Shown here: in pieces, positions 1 to 9,021 of the stretch
Layout: each line of letters begins with the position of its first letter
Position numbering within the stretch: position 1 is the stretch's first letter
From: Artemisia argyi
Lineage: Eukaryota; Streptophyta; Magnoliopsida; Asterales; Asteraceae
Reading direction: 5' to 3'
DNA: 64,000 bases
Assembly: GCA_030686995.1 (NCBI GenBank)
Contig: CM060692.1
Span: 119,510,796 to 119,574,795, forward strand
Translations under genes and position numbers: made by a program
The notes under the pieces: model-generated
What the model was told of the DNA's origin: nothing
Databases searched by the model: none
The model's input: only the letters and a program-made list of their open reading frames with translations

Positions 1-637
1 TAATCGATCGTCGTCTTAATGATGCATATGACCCCTATGAACTGTACCAAATGGCCAAAACAGCTTACTTGTGTGTGAAACTTGATCCTGACAAACGTCC
101 ATCCATGGGAGAGGTAAATACCTAGGACAAAAAATATCCTATGAAGCTTGTAGTCAAGCTTACAGTTTATAGTGGAGGTGCAAAAATGGGCGAGCGGATA
201 GATTGGGTAACGGGTCAAGTGGGTTAAAAAGAAAAATATTCTGATATGTGCCAAAAGACTTCGTACAAGCATTTAGAACTTTTAATAGATAAATGTTGTC
301 AATATTTTCACAAAATTAATATCGTTTCAGTAATTATTTATTTCTTTTCGAAAATTATTCTTTACAGGTTTTATGAAGTAAATTACACTTTGGGTAACGT
401 TCTACCCATTTGACCCGTTTCCTCTTTTGCTAGTTTTTTTAATTTACCAGTTTGACTTATTAGAGATAATACGTAACCCTGCTGAACTTGTTAGTAAGTG
501 CGTTGGAATTGCCACATCTAGTTTCTTGTATATTACCTTATCTAAGATGATAATTGCAGGTTGTGCAACTTCTTGAAGGGGAGACCGACCATTTTAAAAC
601 TTTGATAGATCAATTTATCCCACATTTTCACCCCTGA
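1..637 (+). CDS. Receptor-like protein kinase, 3' end (last two exons, partial)
   Basis: The reading frame enters from outside the window. Exon codons 3-113 encode the end of a protein kinase domain (subdomain XI), with the motifs YQMAKTAYLCV and LDPDKRPSMGE. A GT donor follows at 114 and an AG acceptor lies at 558-559. The last exon, 560-634, begins VVQLLEGE and ends PHFHP before a TGA at 635-637. The arginine of DPDKRPSM is the invariant structural arginine of eukaryotic kinases. The layout (tyrosine, alanine and cysteine before the DP.KRPSM motif, then VVQLLEG) is typical of plant receptor-like and PERK-type cytoplasmic kinases, so a membrane signalling role is inferred; the receptor part is not in the window. 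The intron is phase 0 and about 446 bp, and seems to hold a MITE. The exact subfamily cannot be told. Confidence 0.85.
174..525. mobile_element. hAT-like MITE inside the kinase intron
   Basis: The left end reads GTGGAGGTGCAAAAATGGGC and is followed by GGGTAACGGGTCAAG. The right half carries the opposite strand of this pattern (CTACCCATTTGACCCG near 400) and ends AATTGCCACATCTAG. Ends of the form TAG..GGTGGCAAAA and GGGT/ACCC-rich subterminal repeats are common in plant hAT MITEs. No clean 8-bp target duplication is visible, so the boundaries are approximate. Confidence 0.4.
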
Positions 638-1394
638 TGGATTACCAACACAAATTGAAGTGTCCTTGACATGTCGACACTACGATGCTTCAGGTTATTC
701 CGTCCTCATCCTCTTACTCATTTGAAGTTATATCAACTGGGAAGACAAACTTGCGAACAATGAAAAGTGATTAGATATTATACTGAACTGTCTTGATGCC
801 GTTCTAAAAAAAATTATACTGAACTGTCCAATCTTTTGTTGGAAAAGAATGAGATTAAAGTTATTCATATTATATATTGGCGGCGTTGTTACTATATATA
901 TGAAAGTGTTTGGATATCTGGTACCATTTATTTCCATTCTCTCTGCTTCTACTTATAGACGTCTATCAAGAATTTTGCTACTAACTTGAATCATGTTACC
1001 AAGACGCCTTTAGCATATCAAGGTTCCCCGTCAAACAGAGGCTGTGGACTGTTATGGAAAAAAAAATGAATAACTAACTTGTAGAGAGTAGGGTGAAAGA
1101 AAAAAAAGATAACTTGAAGGTCAATATTACATCATATGCTGAATATTGTATGGTTTAAACACTTGAATTAAGTCAATAGATCAGTTAAGTGCAATAAATT
1201 CTTCTCTTGCAGCTTTTTGCAAGTTCCTCACAGAGGCAATGTCACAAATTTACAAATTTAGTTGTAAAGTTCTTTGTGCACCTTACAAATTTAGTGATGT
1301 ACCATGTCCTTATGGTGGAAGATTGATGTCGATTAATCAGTCATTGGAAGTCTACCATTGTACTACTTTTCAGTGTTCTGTTTGCCATCGAGTG
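638..1394. other. Intergenic, kinase 3' flank; no gene seen
   Basis: AT-rich sequence downstream of the kinase stop codon, presumably including its 3' UTR. There is an AATAAA-like string near 1,191. No ORF of convincing composition and no clear repeat were found. Confidence 0.5.
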
Positions 1395-1720
1395 TGAGTA
1401 ATTAATTAGAGTATTAGGAGAGATTTCTTCTAAGGTGGGGTGGGTGAGAGTAAAGAAGTGTCATGGGTTAAAGGGGATACATTCTTTCTTCTTATGGGAC
1501 GGGTGGGTTAGATATTGAGTCTTTGATGGATGGATTGGTGAGTGGATGTTGTGTGATAGATTTCCTAGGCTATAAGCCTATAACAAATACATAGTAGAAA
1601 AGAGACAAAGGTGGCGGAAAGAGGTGTTTGGAGTGATGGGATATGGTCATTCGGATGTGAGTTCTGAAAGTGATTTCTACTGCTGTGAAAACAAAAAACT
1701 GATAGCTACAGCAAGATACT
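1395..1720 (+). pseudogene. Decayed LINE retrotransposon C-terminal (zf-RVT-like) fragment
   Basis: In one plus-strand frame broken by stops, the stretch 1,470-1,620 reads FFFLWDGWVRY, then GWIGEWMLCDRFPRL, then KRQRWRKEVFGVMGYG. The pattern of an aromatic/Trp-rich FW.D.WVG block followed by a FPRL box and a W.W.R-type region matches the zinc-binding region after the reverse transcriptase of plant LINEs. It is recognised by eye only and is short. The reverse transcriptase itself is not present. It could instead be a chance match. Confidence 0.4.
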
Positions 1721-2044
1721 GCATCCATCTATGGAAGGACAAAGATAAAAATTATTTCCCAAATGGGGTGTTTGGATGCAAATTTTGGAAATGATTTATA
1801 CTAGTCAAAACAACTGTCAAGGAGCAAGAGGGCTCCAGCCTGAACGTCAGCAAGTGCACCACCACTCTAACCCATCGGCAGTAAGGCATTCTGTCATTAC
1901 CATAATTTTACATTGAAAATCTTGACAACTGAAGTATCTGAAAATTAAGCTACAAATTACATACAATAATTAAAAGATACAATAGCTTTTAAAATTACAA
2001 CTCCTGAAAGTTACAATAACCTACAAAACACTAAATGAAAATAG
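1721..2044. other. Intergenic, no gene seen
   Basis: No coding frame. A string GGGGTGTTTGGATGC near 1,766 resembles the terminal sequence of PIF/Harbinger transposons, but no matching inverted copy was found on the far side of the neighbouring ORF. Confidence 0.35.
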
Positions 2045-3196
2045 TTACAAATCATATTTTTCTTTAATCTCTTCACAACGCTTTCTCCAAACTTCTTTAG
2101 CAAAATCGGCCATTTTTTCAGGATCCATAAACAAGATTGCAATCTCTTTATTCTTCAACTTTTTCGCCTCAATTTTTAGCTTTTCTTCCTCAACTCTTAT
2201 CTTTTTTTCTTTCAAACCATAGTGGCGGTCTATTGACTTTTTATACTCTTCAACATGTTTTTCAAGAATCTCATCAGCTCGGTTTTTTGAAGTTGAGGAT
2301 GTAGGAGTACATTTTCCATTTTGTGATTCTTTAGCTAAAATTGCCCCCATAGGATGGATTGCATGTTCGTTATCGTCCACATTGATACAAGGTTGTGAAT
2401 CATATGACAATCTAGCAGGCTTTCCTTTTCGACCTTCAATCTCTACATTTGTACTAATAGGACGGATTACGTCTTCATTATCGTCCACGTTGATAAGACT
2501 TTGGGAATCATATGATCTAGTAGTATATTCTTTCCGTACTTCCTTGGATATATTTTTACCAATAGGACGGACTGCGTCTTCATTATCGTCCACGTTGATA
2601 TGACTTTGGGAATCATATAAAAGTTTGGTACATCTTCCTTTTTGTGCTTCCTTGGCTATATTTGACCCATTTAGACGAACTGAGTCTTCAGTCTCATTCA
2701 CTTTGATATAACTAGCGGGATCATATGAAATTCTAGATGTCTCAGATGTAGTGCTATTGACCCATTTCTGTTCATGTTTAACCAAATCCCAAACATGCTC
2801 GTGTCTGAAATAAGAGCCATAAGCGGCTTTATATTTATCTTGCATGGCACCTTTGAAATCATGCTCGCACCATCCTTCGGTATGTTTTTGACCTTTCAAC
2901 AACAAATACTCATTGTTAAAGGCAACAACAAGTGGATTCATGTAATGCCAATGGCCCTTGATTTTCTTAAGAGTTCTCGGAATGCCTGAGGTGTTGTTAC
3001 TTTCATAGTATGCAGTGATACATCGCCAAAAATCCTTCTTGCGTTGTGACTTATTGGTGATACCATCTTCTGAAACTTGTAACCAACCTTTCACCAACAC
3101 CAAGTCCTCTTCTCTTGTCCAATCGTTTTTTGTACATTTCATTTTCTTATTGGGATTTTCATCTGGAGTAGAGTCATTTTCATTCTCGGGATTCAT
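2045..3196 (-). CDS. Myb/trihelix-like protein of PIF/Harbinger ORF1 (NAM-associated) type
   Basis: This uninterrupted ORF encodes 383 residues. Residues about 22-135 form a Myb/SANT-trihelix-like DNA-binding domain: WTREEDLVLVKGWLQVSED, FWRCITAYYESN, a TLKKIKGHWHYMNPLV helix, and YFRHEHVWDLVKHEQKW. Proteins with this layout are either ORF1 DNA-binding partners of PIF/Harbinger transposases or host genes derived from them, often annotated as NAM-associated or misnamed glutathione S-transferase T3-like. Residues about 150-300 are four degenerate repeats of about 35 residues with the core YDSQ..INVDDNED. The C-terminus (about 305-383) is a charged Lys/Glu-rich coiled coil (KEKKIRVEEEKLKIEAKKL). 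The likely site of action is the nucleus. No adjacent Harbinger nuclease ORF was found, so it could be a non-autonomous remnant or a domesticated gene. The intact frame argues for a recent or selected copy. Confidence 0.75.
   Translation of the reverse strand: MNPENENDSTPDENPNKKMKCTKNDWTREEDLVLVKGWLQVSEDGITNKSQRKKDFWRCITAYYESNNTSGIPRTLKKIKGHWHYMNPLVVAFNNEYLLLKGQKHTEGWCEHDFKGAMQDKYKAAYGSYFRHEHVWDLVKHEQKWVNSTTSETSRISYDPASYIKVNETEDSVRLNGSNIAKEAQKGRCTKLLYDSQSHINVDDNEDAVRPIGKNISKEVRKEYTTRSYDSQSLINVDDNEDVIRPISTNVEIEGRKGKPARLSYDSQPCINVDDNEHAIHPMGAILAKESQNGKCTPTSSTSKNRADEILEKHVEEYKKSIDRHYGLKEKKIRVEEEKLKIEAKKLKNKEIAILFMDPEKMADFAKEVWRKRCEEIKEKYDL
2300..2750 (-). repeat. Four in-frame coding tandem repeats of about 105-111 bp
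   Basis: The plus-strand anchor TATCGTCCAC.TTGATA recurs near 2,368, 2,478 and 2,583, and a diverged fourth copy lies near 2,694. All periods are multiples of three, and the protein frame is kept. The repeated peptide core is SYDSQ..INVDDNED.IRP. The two central units are the most alike. Confidence 0.8.
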
Positions 3197-4689
3197 GGTT
3201 TTTGTGGCATATAAACTAGTTCAAAGTGGACATGAACGTATGGCTTAGCAAATGTTTAGGTGGTTAAATATTGAAGATTTTACGATGGTCGGAGTAACAA
3301 TTGTGGTTGGTTAGAGAAATTGTTACTGAACCTTAAATACGCAACTAATTATTTGCTAAGTCTCTCACCTGTAGCCTACAAATTCACAAATAATTATAAG
3401 TCCTAACAAAATCATTCTACTGTAGTAAACGAAATCACAAAGTTATATTTCCAAACCCAGCTAATTTACTAGCTAGCTTCTAAAGCTATAAAATAAAATA
3501 AAACAAATACTTATTACTATAAAAAAAAAAGTCCAAAACTAATGAAGCACTAAATTAGGGGATCATTTGATTTCATAAGTTTTAATAAACTAAATCACAA
3601 CATGCAATTAAAGAATTAGAAAAAAAACACACATGTGGGTTTTGATAAGTACCAGGATACGAAATCGATGATGATTGAGTGAAGTGATGAACTCAACAAA
3701 TGAAATAATTTCCTAACACCAAATTACTGATTTGGGTGTTTTCTATTTTTTGGTTGATAAGCATTGGGCCTGTTGGGTGACATATTTGTGGGTCAAGGGT
3801 TTATGATAAACGTTGGGCCTTTTTTAAGTAACGTTTTTAATACTAGTGTAGCATTTACCAGCGTTTTTACAAAATTCAAAATGTTGCATGTCCTCAAAGA
3901 GCTTTAAGGATGTTTTCGTTACCAGGTATGGTTATATTAATATGGTAGGGGCATCGAAAGAAGAAGAGGAGATGGGAGATGAATCCAAAACTGATTCGTG
4001 TTTTTAACATATATAGGAGACAGTAATACTGACATGATACTTGAGGCGATACTTACATACTTGGTAAACAAAGCTTTTAAGTTCTAACAATTATTTGAGT
4101 TAAATGGTTTGTTTCCTGATTTTATTGCCCATCTTTTTTGTGGTTACTTAGGTGATGGTCAAATTCACAAGCTGCTATCAACTTGTGGTGTCCCAAATTG
4201 TGGTTTTTGGTTGGGAAGGTGTAACCATGTAATGCATTTGGACGATTTTTGTTTCCATGTTGTTTAGCGCTTTGTTTGTTGCACCTTTTTGGTTTGTAAG
4301 TGCATTTCAGTGTTTTGTTCCTGAACCAACATCTTATGAAAACTACGATTTACAGTACCTTATATATGCGCATGACAAGTATCAACCATCAATCGAAAGA
4401 AGTCCAATGTTTGAGAAACGTACTGAAAAAGTTCCAGGAAGAAGGTGTTCATCGTGGGAAGTTTGTCTACATTGAGTTTGTACAAGATGAATACAAGCTT
4501 GAAGCTTACAAAGGTATATATTACAGGAATGAATGAAGCGACACAAAGATTCTTCATTGACAGAGGGATGTTGCACCTCGTCATGAAGTCTATACAAATA
4601 GCCGGATTGTACACTATATCTATGTCCACTCAGATCGTTTCAGAACCGACGGCTTCATCTATATCAACTACACTGTGAGATGAGACAAT
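3197..4689. other. No recognisable gene; AT-rich with short unassigned ORF fragments
   Basis: The stretch upstream of the Myb-like ORF probably holds its promoter. Near 4,300-4,540 a plus-strand frame gives a fragment (FVPEPTSYENYDLQYLIYAH and following) in two overlapping frames of 70-80 codons; no family is recognised and splice sites do not extend it. It may be part of the decayed retroelement that follows. Confidence 0.35.
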
Positions 4690-5300
4690 GGCTTTGATTA
4701 TTTCTTCGTTGAAGCTGATTACCACAACCTTCACCCTCAAGACATTGAACACATGTACTAGTCAATGATAAGTTATCTTATGACCAAGGAAAAGAAGAAG
4801 ATATTAGAGATTCAATAAGAATCTTTATGAGGTTACAAGTAGTTATCGTACATGTGGAAGACTTCCAAATAGGAATTAAAAGCCTTCAAATAAAGGTTAA
4901 TCTCACAACTCCTATGCTCACTTTCCCCGGCATTCACCAACTAAAGTCATGGACGTTCTTCTAAGATCCAAGCTTTGAACTTGGAATTATAAATGAAAAT
5001 AACTCCGGGGAGAAGAGGTTACTGAGATTGGACGAACTTAGGAGGTTCAGCTCAAGTACACTAAGGTGGGTTCAAGAAAATCTGAGAGAGTTGTTGAACT
5101 AAGATCTCTTCAAGCTGACTACCATTTTAGATGATGAATTGATGATCTAAAGGTGTAACTTGGATTATTTGCTCAATACTTATATTAAAGACTTAGGTTT
5201 TGAGGTACTTGAAAATTTATGGAGAAATGCATTGGATACCGAATCTTGAGTCTACAAGATGCCTATCAATATAACACCTGCATGATCTACCCTTAGAGGG
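4690..5300 (+). pseudogene. Decayed retroelement protein fragment
   Basis: Plus-strand frames broken by many stops give FDYFFVEADYHNLHPQDIEHM near 4,692, then VEDFQIGIKSLQIKVNLTTP and FPGIHQLKSWTFF near 4,855-4,960, then GEKRLLRLDELRRFSSSTL near 5,010. The order of these blocks (F.EADF..L...DIED, RVEDLQLGVESYQKKLN, KRLMR.DELHKFSDGTL) matches a C-terminal region often seen in retroelement-derived plant ORFs. It is far too damaged to be functional. A polypurine tract and LTR-like sequence follow directly, as expected for the 3' end of a retroelement. Confidence 0.5.
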
Positions 5301-5720
5301 AGATTATTAGAACAAAAATAGTGTAAATCATTAGTGTAGAGAATTCTATGTAGTATAAAGTAATAGAGAGGTAAGTTGTATAAACATTTATGCTATTGTA
5401 AGACCTAATACCCTCACAACACTTGTATAGTTGCGAGGGACAACTAATAGGTTAAGAGGTCTCACAACATATGGTTGTAAGGGTATAAATACCCCTACCT
5501 CATGAGTTACAAGGTGTGTGTCTATATATTGTCTTGCGAGACTTTCCTATATTCTCTGTCATTTCTCTCTCTAGGGCAGATGTGATCGCATCCGCTCTCT
5601 CTTTAATTTAGTGTTAAACGTGTGATTGTGCTGACAACAATTCTTCTTACACGCCATTAAACAATTGTTGTAAAAATAATGTACTTGTGACAAACAATGA
5701 CAATGATATTATAACTGGAA
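5301..5720 (+). mobile_element. LTR-like sequence (Copia-type 3' end remnant)
   Basis: A polypurine string AGAGGGAGATTATTAG at 5,296-5,311 is followed by AT-rich sequence with a palindromic TATA region, GGGTATAAATACCC, near 5,479-5,492. Pyrimidine-rich CTCTCTCTTT and the TGTGCTGACAACA end follow near 5,590-5,640. This is the usual order of polypurine tract, U3, TATA and R/U5. No partner LTR, primer-binding site or target duplication was found, so the ends are approximate. Confidence 0.45.
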
Positions 5721-5953
5721 GTTAGTGCCTACCATCTTCTAATCACCAATGAAATTTACCCAATTATAGAAAGATAGGGGTGTAAACAAGCCGAGCCGAG
5801 CCGCTCGTAAAAAATTCGGGATCGAATCGGTAAAAAGTTCGAACAAGCCGAGCTTAAACGAGCTCGAGCCCCAGTTCGAGCCTAAGTTTGGGCTCATTTA
5901 CTTAAGCCCGAGCTTTATATATAAATATCGATTAAGCTCGCGAGCATAAACGA

Positions 5954-5957
<4 letters not shown>

Positions 5958-6006
<49 letters not shown>
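5958..6006. repeat. (TA)n microsatellite
   Basis: About 24 uninterrupted TA units, continued after the hairpin by another tract at 6,080-6,125. Confidence 0.95.
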
Positions 6007-6009
6007 CAT

Positions 6010-6077
6010 ATACACCCCCTTGGGAAACTGGAAATCTGGAAATTCTAAATATTTAAAATTTCCAGTTTCCCCAGAGG

Positions 6078-6083
<6 letters not shown>
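6010..6083. repeat. 74-bp inverted repeat (hairpin) between two (TA)n tracts
   Basis: Arms 6,010-6,035 and 6,058-6,083 are inverted copies of 26 bp with two or three mismatches. The core GGGAAACTGGAAAT pairs with ATTTCCAGTTTCCC across a 22-bp AT-rich loop. Both sides are (TA)n. Confidence 0.85.

Positions 6084-6126
<43 letters not shown>
6080..6126. repeat. (TA)n microsatellite
   Basis: Uninterrupted TA dinucleotides between the hairpin and the inner MITE. Confidence 0.95.
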
Positions 6127-6129
<3 letters not shown>

Positions 6130-6130
<1 letters not shown>

Positions 6131-6460
6131 GCTGAGCACTGAAGGTTTAAAACCGAACCGGACTGTCAAAACCGACCAAACCGACAAAAACCGAACCGGA
6201 CCTACAGCCCGTCGGTTAGGTTTTAGTTTCAGGTTTTATATGATTTCGGTTTTGAGTCGATTCGGTTCGATCCGGTTCGGCCCAAAACCGACAAAAACAT
6301 ACTAAAATACACTTAGACCGCCAAACTGAACCGAACCAACGGAAAATCGAACCGAACCAACAACATTCGGTTCGGTTTCGGTTCACGTTTTTCATGGTTT
6401 TCGGTCCTCGGTTTTCTCGGCTCTAGTCGGGTCGGGTCGGTTTATGACCGATGCTCAGCC
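6130..6460. mobile_element. hAT-like MITE with GGCTGAGCA / TGCTCAGCC ends
   Basis: Termini GGCTGAGCA (6,130-6,138) and TGCTCAGCC (6,452-6,460) are perfect inverted copies. The body is dominated by AACCGAACCGG and CGGTTCGGTT on opposite strands, so the whole element can fold on itself. This type of CGGTTCGG-rich non-autonomous element is widespread in plant genomes. The flanking 8-mers do not match well, so the target duplication is lost. Confidence 0.6.
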
Positions 6461-6650
6461 CTACATTTAACCATGTATAAACGAGCTTACAAAAAATAAA
6501 CGATCTCGAATCTAGTGTGACTAACGAGGCTTTGAGCTTTATCTCCTCCACACGTTATATAAGTAGTCAAGTCCGAACCGAGCTTAAGCTTGTGAAAATT
6601 TTTACGAACCGAACTCGAGGTCAATATACGAGGCTCGAATCGAGCTCGAG

Positions 6651-6651
<1 letters not shown>

Positions 6652-6727
<76 letters not shown>
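6652..6727. repeat. (TA)n microsatellite
   Basis: About 37 TA units directly left of the large inverted-repeat element. Confidence 0.95.
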
Positions 6728-6730
<3 letters not shown>

Positions 6731-7703
6731 GGGAAATTCATGTGAGAAATATAATTTTTGTGAGAAAGCGAGAACTAATCTTAGCCACTCATTTTATCCT
6801 TTTTAAACTTTGATCTAATGGCTATTATTAACTAACTATTTTTTTGAAAAATTTCAAAAAATTTTCAAAAAATTTTTGAAAAGATTTCAAAAAATTTCAA
6901 AAAATTTTTGAATTTTTTTTTGAAAAGTTTCCAAAAAATTTTCGAAATTTTTTTTGAAAATTTTCAAAAATTTTCAAAAAATTTTCGAATTTTTTTTTTC
7001 ACATGTGACGAAATTTTTTTTTCATATGTGACGGAATTTTTTTACATGTGATGAAAAAAAAAATTTACATGCGATGAATTTTTTTTTTCACATTTGACGT
7101 TTTTTTTTCACACGCGACAAAAAAAAAAATCGTGAAAATTTTTAATTTTTTTTTCACATGTGACGAAATTTTTTTTCACATGTGACGGTTTTTTTTTTTT
7201 CACACGTGACAAAAAAATTTTCGTGTAAATTTCCAAATTTTTTTTCATATGTGACAAAAAAAATTTCAGAAAAAAAAATTTTGAAAAAAATTTTGTCAGA
7301 AAAAAAATTCGGAAATTTTTTTTTCGAAAAAAAAAATTTTTGGAAAAAAAAATTTTCGAACTTTTTTTTTTCGAAAAAATTTTTTTTCTAAAAAAAAACT
7401 TTTCGAAAATTTTTTTTTCTGAAAAAAAAATTTTTCGAAAAGTTTTTTTTCGAAAAAAAAAAATTTTCGAAAAATTTTTTTGAAAAATTTTTTCGAAAAA
7501 TTTTTTTCGAATTTTTTTTTTTCGAAATTTTTTTTTTGAAAAATTTCGAAATTTTTTTAAAAATTTTTCAAAATTTTTTAAAAAATTTTCAAAAAGTTGA
7601 TTAACTAATATTCGCCATTAGATTAAAGTTAAAGGAGGATAAAATGAGTGGCTAGGATTGCTTCTCGCGTTCTCACAAAATTTAAGCTTCTTATTCGAAC
7701 GCT

Positions 7704-7708
<5 letters not shown>
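6728..7708. mobile_element. Foldback/MITE element with ~86-bp inverted repeats and homopolymer core, in (TA)n
   Basis: Left arm 6,753-6,838 and right arm 7,595-7,681 are imperfect inverted copies. TGTGAGAAAGCGAGAACTAA mirrors TTCTCGCGTTCTCACA, and both contain the TAGCCACTCATTTTATCC block. Between them lies about 750 bp made almost only of alternating A and T runs broken by TTCGAA, plus units of the form TTTCACATGTGACGAAA near 7,000-7,250. There is no coding sequence. Both outer edges abut (TA)n, so the element sits in or generated TA repeats. Plant Micron-type MITEs are known to sit in (TA)n; membership is inferred, not shown. Confidence 0.7.

Positions 7709-7786
<78 letters not shown>
7709..7786. 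repeat. (TA)n microsatellite
   Basis: About 38 TA units directly right of the inverted-repeat element. Confidence 0.95.
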
Positions 7787-7787
<1 letters not shown>

Positions 7788-7800
7788 TACATATGTATAT

Positions 7801-8275
7801 AGGGGCAATTGCATATATACCCACTAAAACTTGCAAAGGCCTCGCAAAGGCGCGAGGCGTCACCTCCACGCCACGCAATAGATCAAGGCGTCGTCTTAAG
7901 GCTTGACATGAGATGAGGTGCGATAAGACGCAATAAGGTGTACTGTTATTTGAGACGTTTAGGGGATTTACTAGTAATTGGAATTTGGGCATCGTAGTTG
8001 AGGTTTACTGGTATTTGGTGTTTAGGGGTTTACTAGTATTTGAAGAAGATTGCAAATGTGAAGAGAGTTTATTGACTTTATTGGTTATGTATAACACTTT
8101 TTGTAAACTCGATGTAAATGAAATATTATATACTAATGAAATATAATATAAATCTATAAACCTATAAATACTTTTTACCGCCTTAATTCACACTTTAAAA
8201 ACGCATGCCGCCACGCCTCATGTTAAGGCTTGAGGCTTGACCTTGCCGCCACGTCACGCCTCAAGCTATTTATAA
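7801..8275. mobile_element. GGCG/AGGC-rich dispersed repeat with inverted ends
   Basis: The left part (7,836-7,930) is full of AAGGCGCGAGGCG, AAGGCGTCG and TTAAGGCTTGA. The right part (8,205-8,270) has GCCACGCCTCA, TTAAGGCTTGAGGC and CACGCCTCAAGC in inverted sense. It starts with AGGGGCAATTGCATATATACCC, a terminus resembling that of the MITE at 58,493. The right limit is uncertain and no target duplication was identified. Confidence 0.45.
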
Positions 8276-8410
8276 CTTTGTCTGTGAGAGTTCACACCAT
8301 TTTATATACTAAAACTACGAGTTTGTTTGTTTGTAATTTAATATATGACGGGTTAAAATGAAATGCTTTTATGGTTGGAGCTTACGTAAAAATATCTAAA
8401 TTGATTATTG

Positions 8411-8783
8411 TAGAGGTGCCAAAACAGGCGGGGCGGGTGGATACGGGCTACGGATTAAATGAGCAAGGGCCAAACTTGCGTATGTTATACGATTCGCTTT
8501 AGAAAAAACATAACGATAAAATAATTTCCTCAAATGTAACACCTCATTTATATTTAAAAAATTAAATATATTATATATATACGTTTTTCTTTTAAAACGA
8601 TCGTAATGTTCTTTAATTGATTGAATATATGTGTCAATTTGTGCTTATTTAACTTTTAAATGAGCAATATATGATCATCTAAAAAAAACGCTAAATATGT
8701 CTAAATCTTTTATAAAATTTCCCAAATTAGCTTATTATTATTATTATTATTATTATTATTCCCCACAAATTGCCACCTATAAT
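8411..8783. mobile_element. hAT-like MITE
   Basis: The left end TAGAGGTGCCAAAACAGGCG and right end AAATTGCCACCTATA (8,767-8,781) are inverted copies of the GGTGGCAAA type also seen in the kinase intron. The subterminal GGGGCGGGTGG is typical. A (TTA)n tract lies at 8,729-8,761 inside. Target duplication is not clear. Confidence 0.5.
8729..8761. repeat. (TTA)n microsatellite
   Basis: About ten consecutive TTA units. Confidence 0.95.
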
Positions 8784-9021
8784 TGCAATGTACCTTAAAG
8801 TCCTTAACTAGTTTTAGAAATTTCCAATAATAAATTTCTCCAATTCCATTAAGTTAAAAAGATAAATAATACTAGTAATAACCATACAAGGATAAACGAT
8901 ATTTACAATCTTATTTATATTTTCATTGCAAACTAACTTTGACCTAAGTAAAGAACGCAAACGATATTTAGAAGCTTAGAAATTTAAATAAAGAACGCAA
9001 AGATTAAAATGCCTTAAAAAA

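Larger units (their letters stand above)
5776..6652. mobile_element. GAGC/CTCG-rich MITE-type repeat, split by inner insertions
   Basis: It starts AGGGGTGTAAACAAGCCGAG and continues with repeated GAGC and CTCG strings. It resumes at 6,466-6,650 with ACGAGCTT, CGAACCGAGCTTAAGC and GCTCGAATCGAGCTCGAG. Between these halves lie (TA)n tracts, a hairpin (6,010-6,083) and a second MITE (6,130-6,460). The expected mirror-image right end (GGCTCGGCTTGTTTACACC) is missing and (TA)n takes its place. Confidence 0.5.

Noticed and set aside
1766..3455. Complete PIF/Harbinger transposon around the Myb-like ORF
   Set aside because: A terminus-like string exists on the left (near 1,766) but only a weak match (near 3,445) on the right, and no nuclease ORF.
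6487..6813. Frames rich in Ile-Tyr repeats
   Set aside because: They are translations of (TA)n tracts; the same applies near 7,700, 18,650, 28,550, 53,500 and 54,050.
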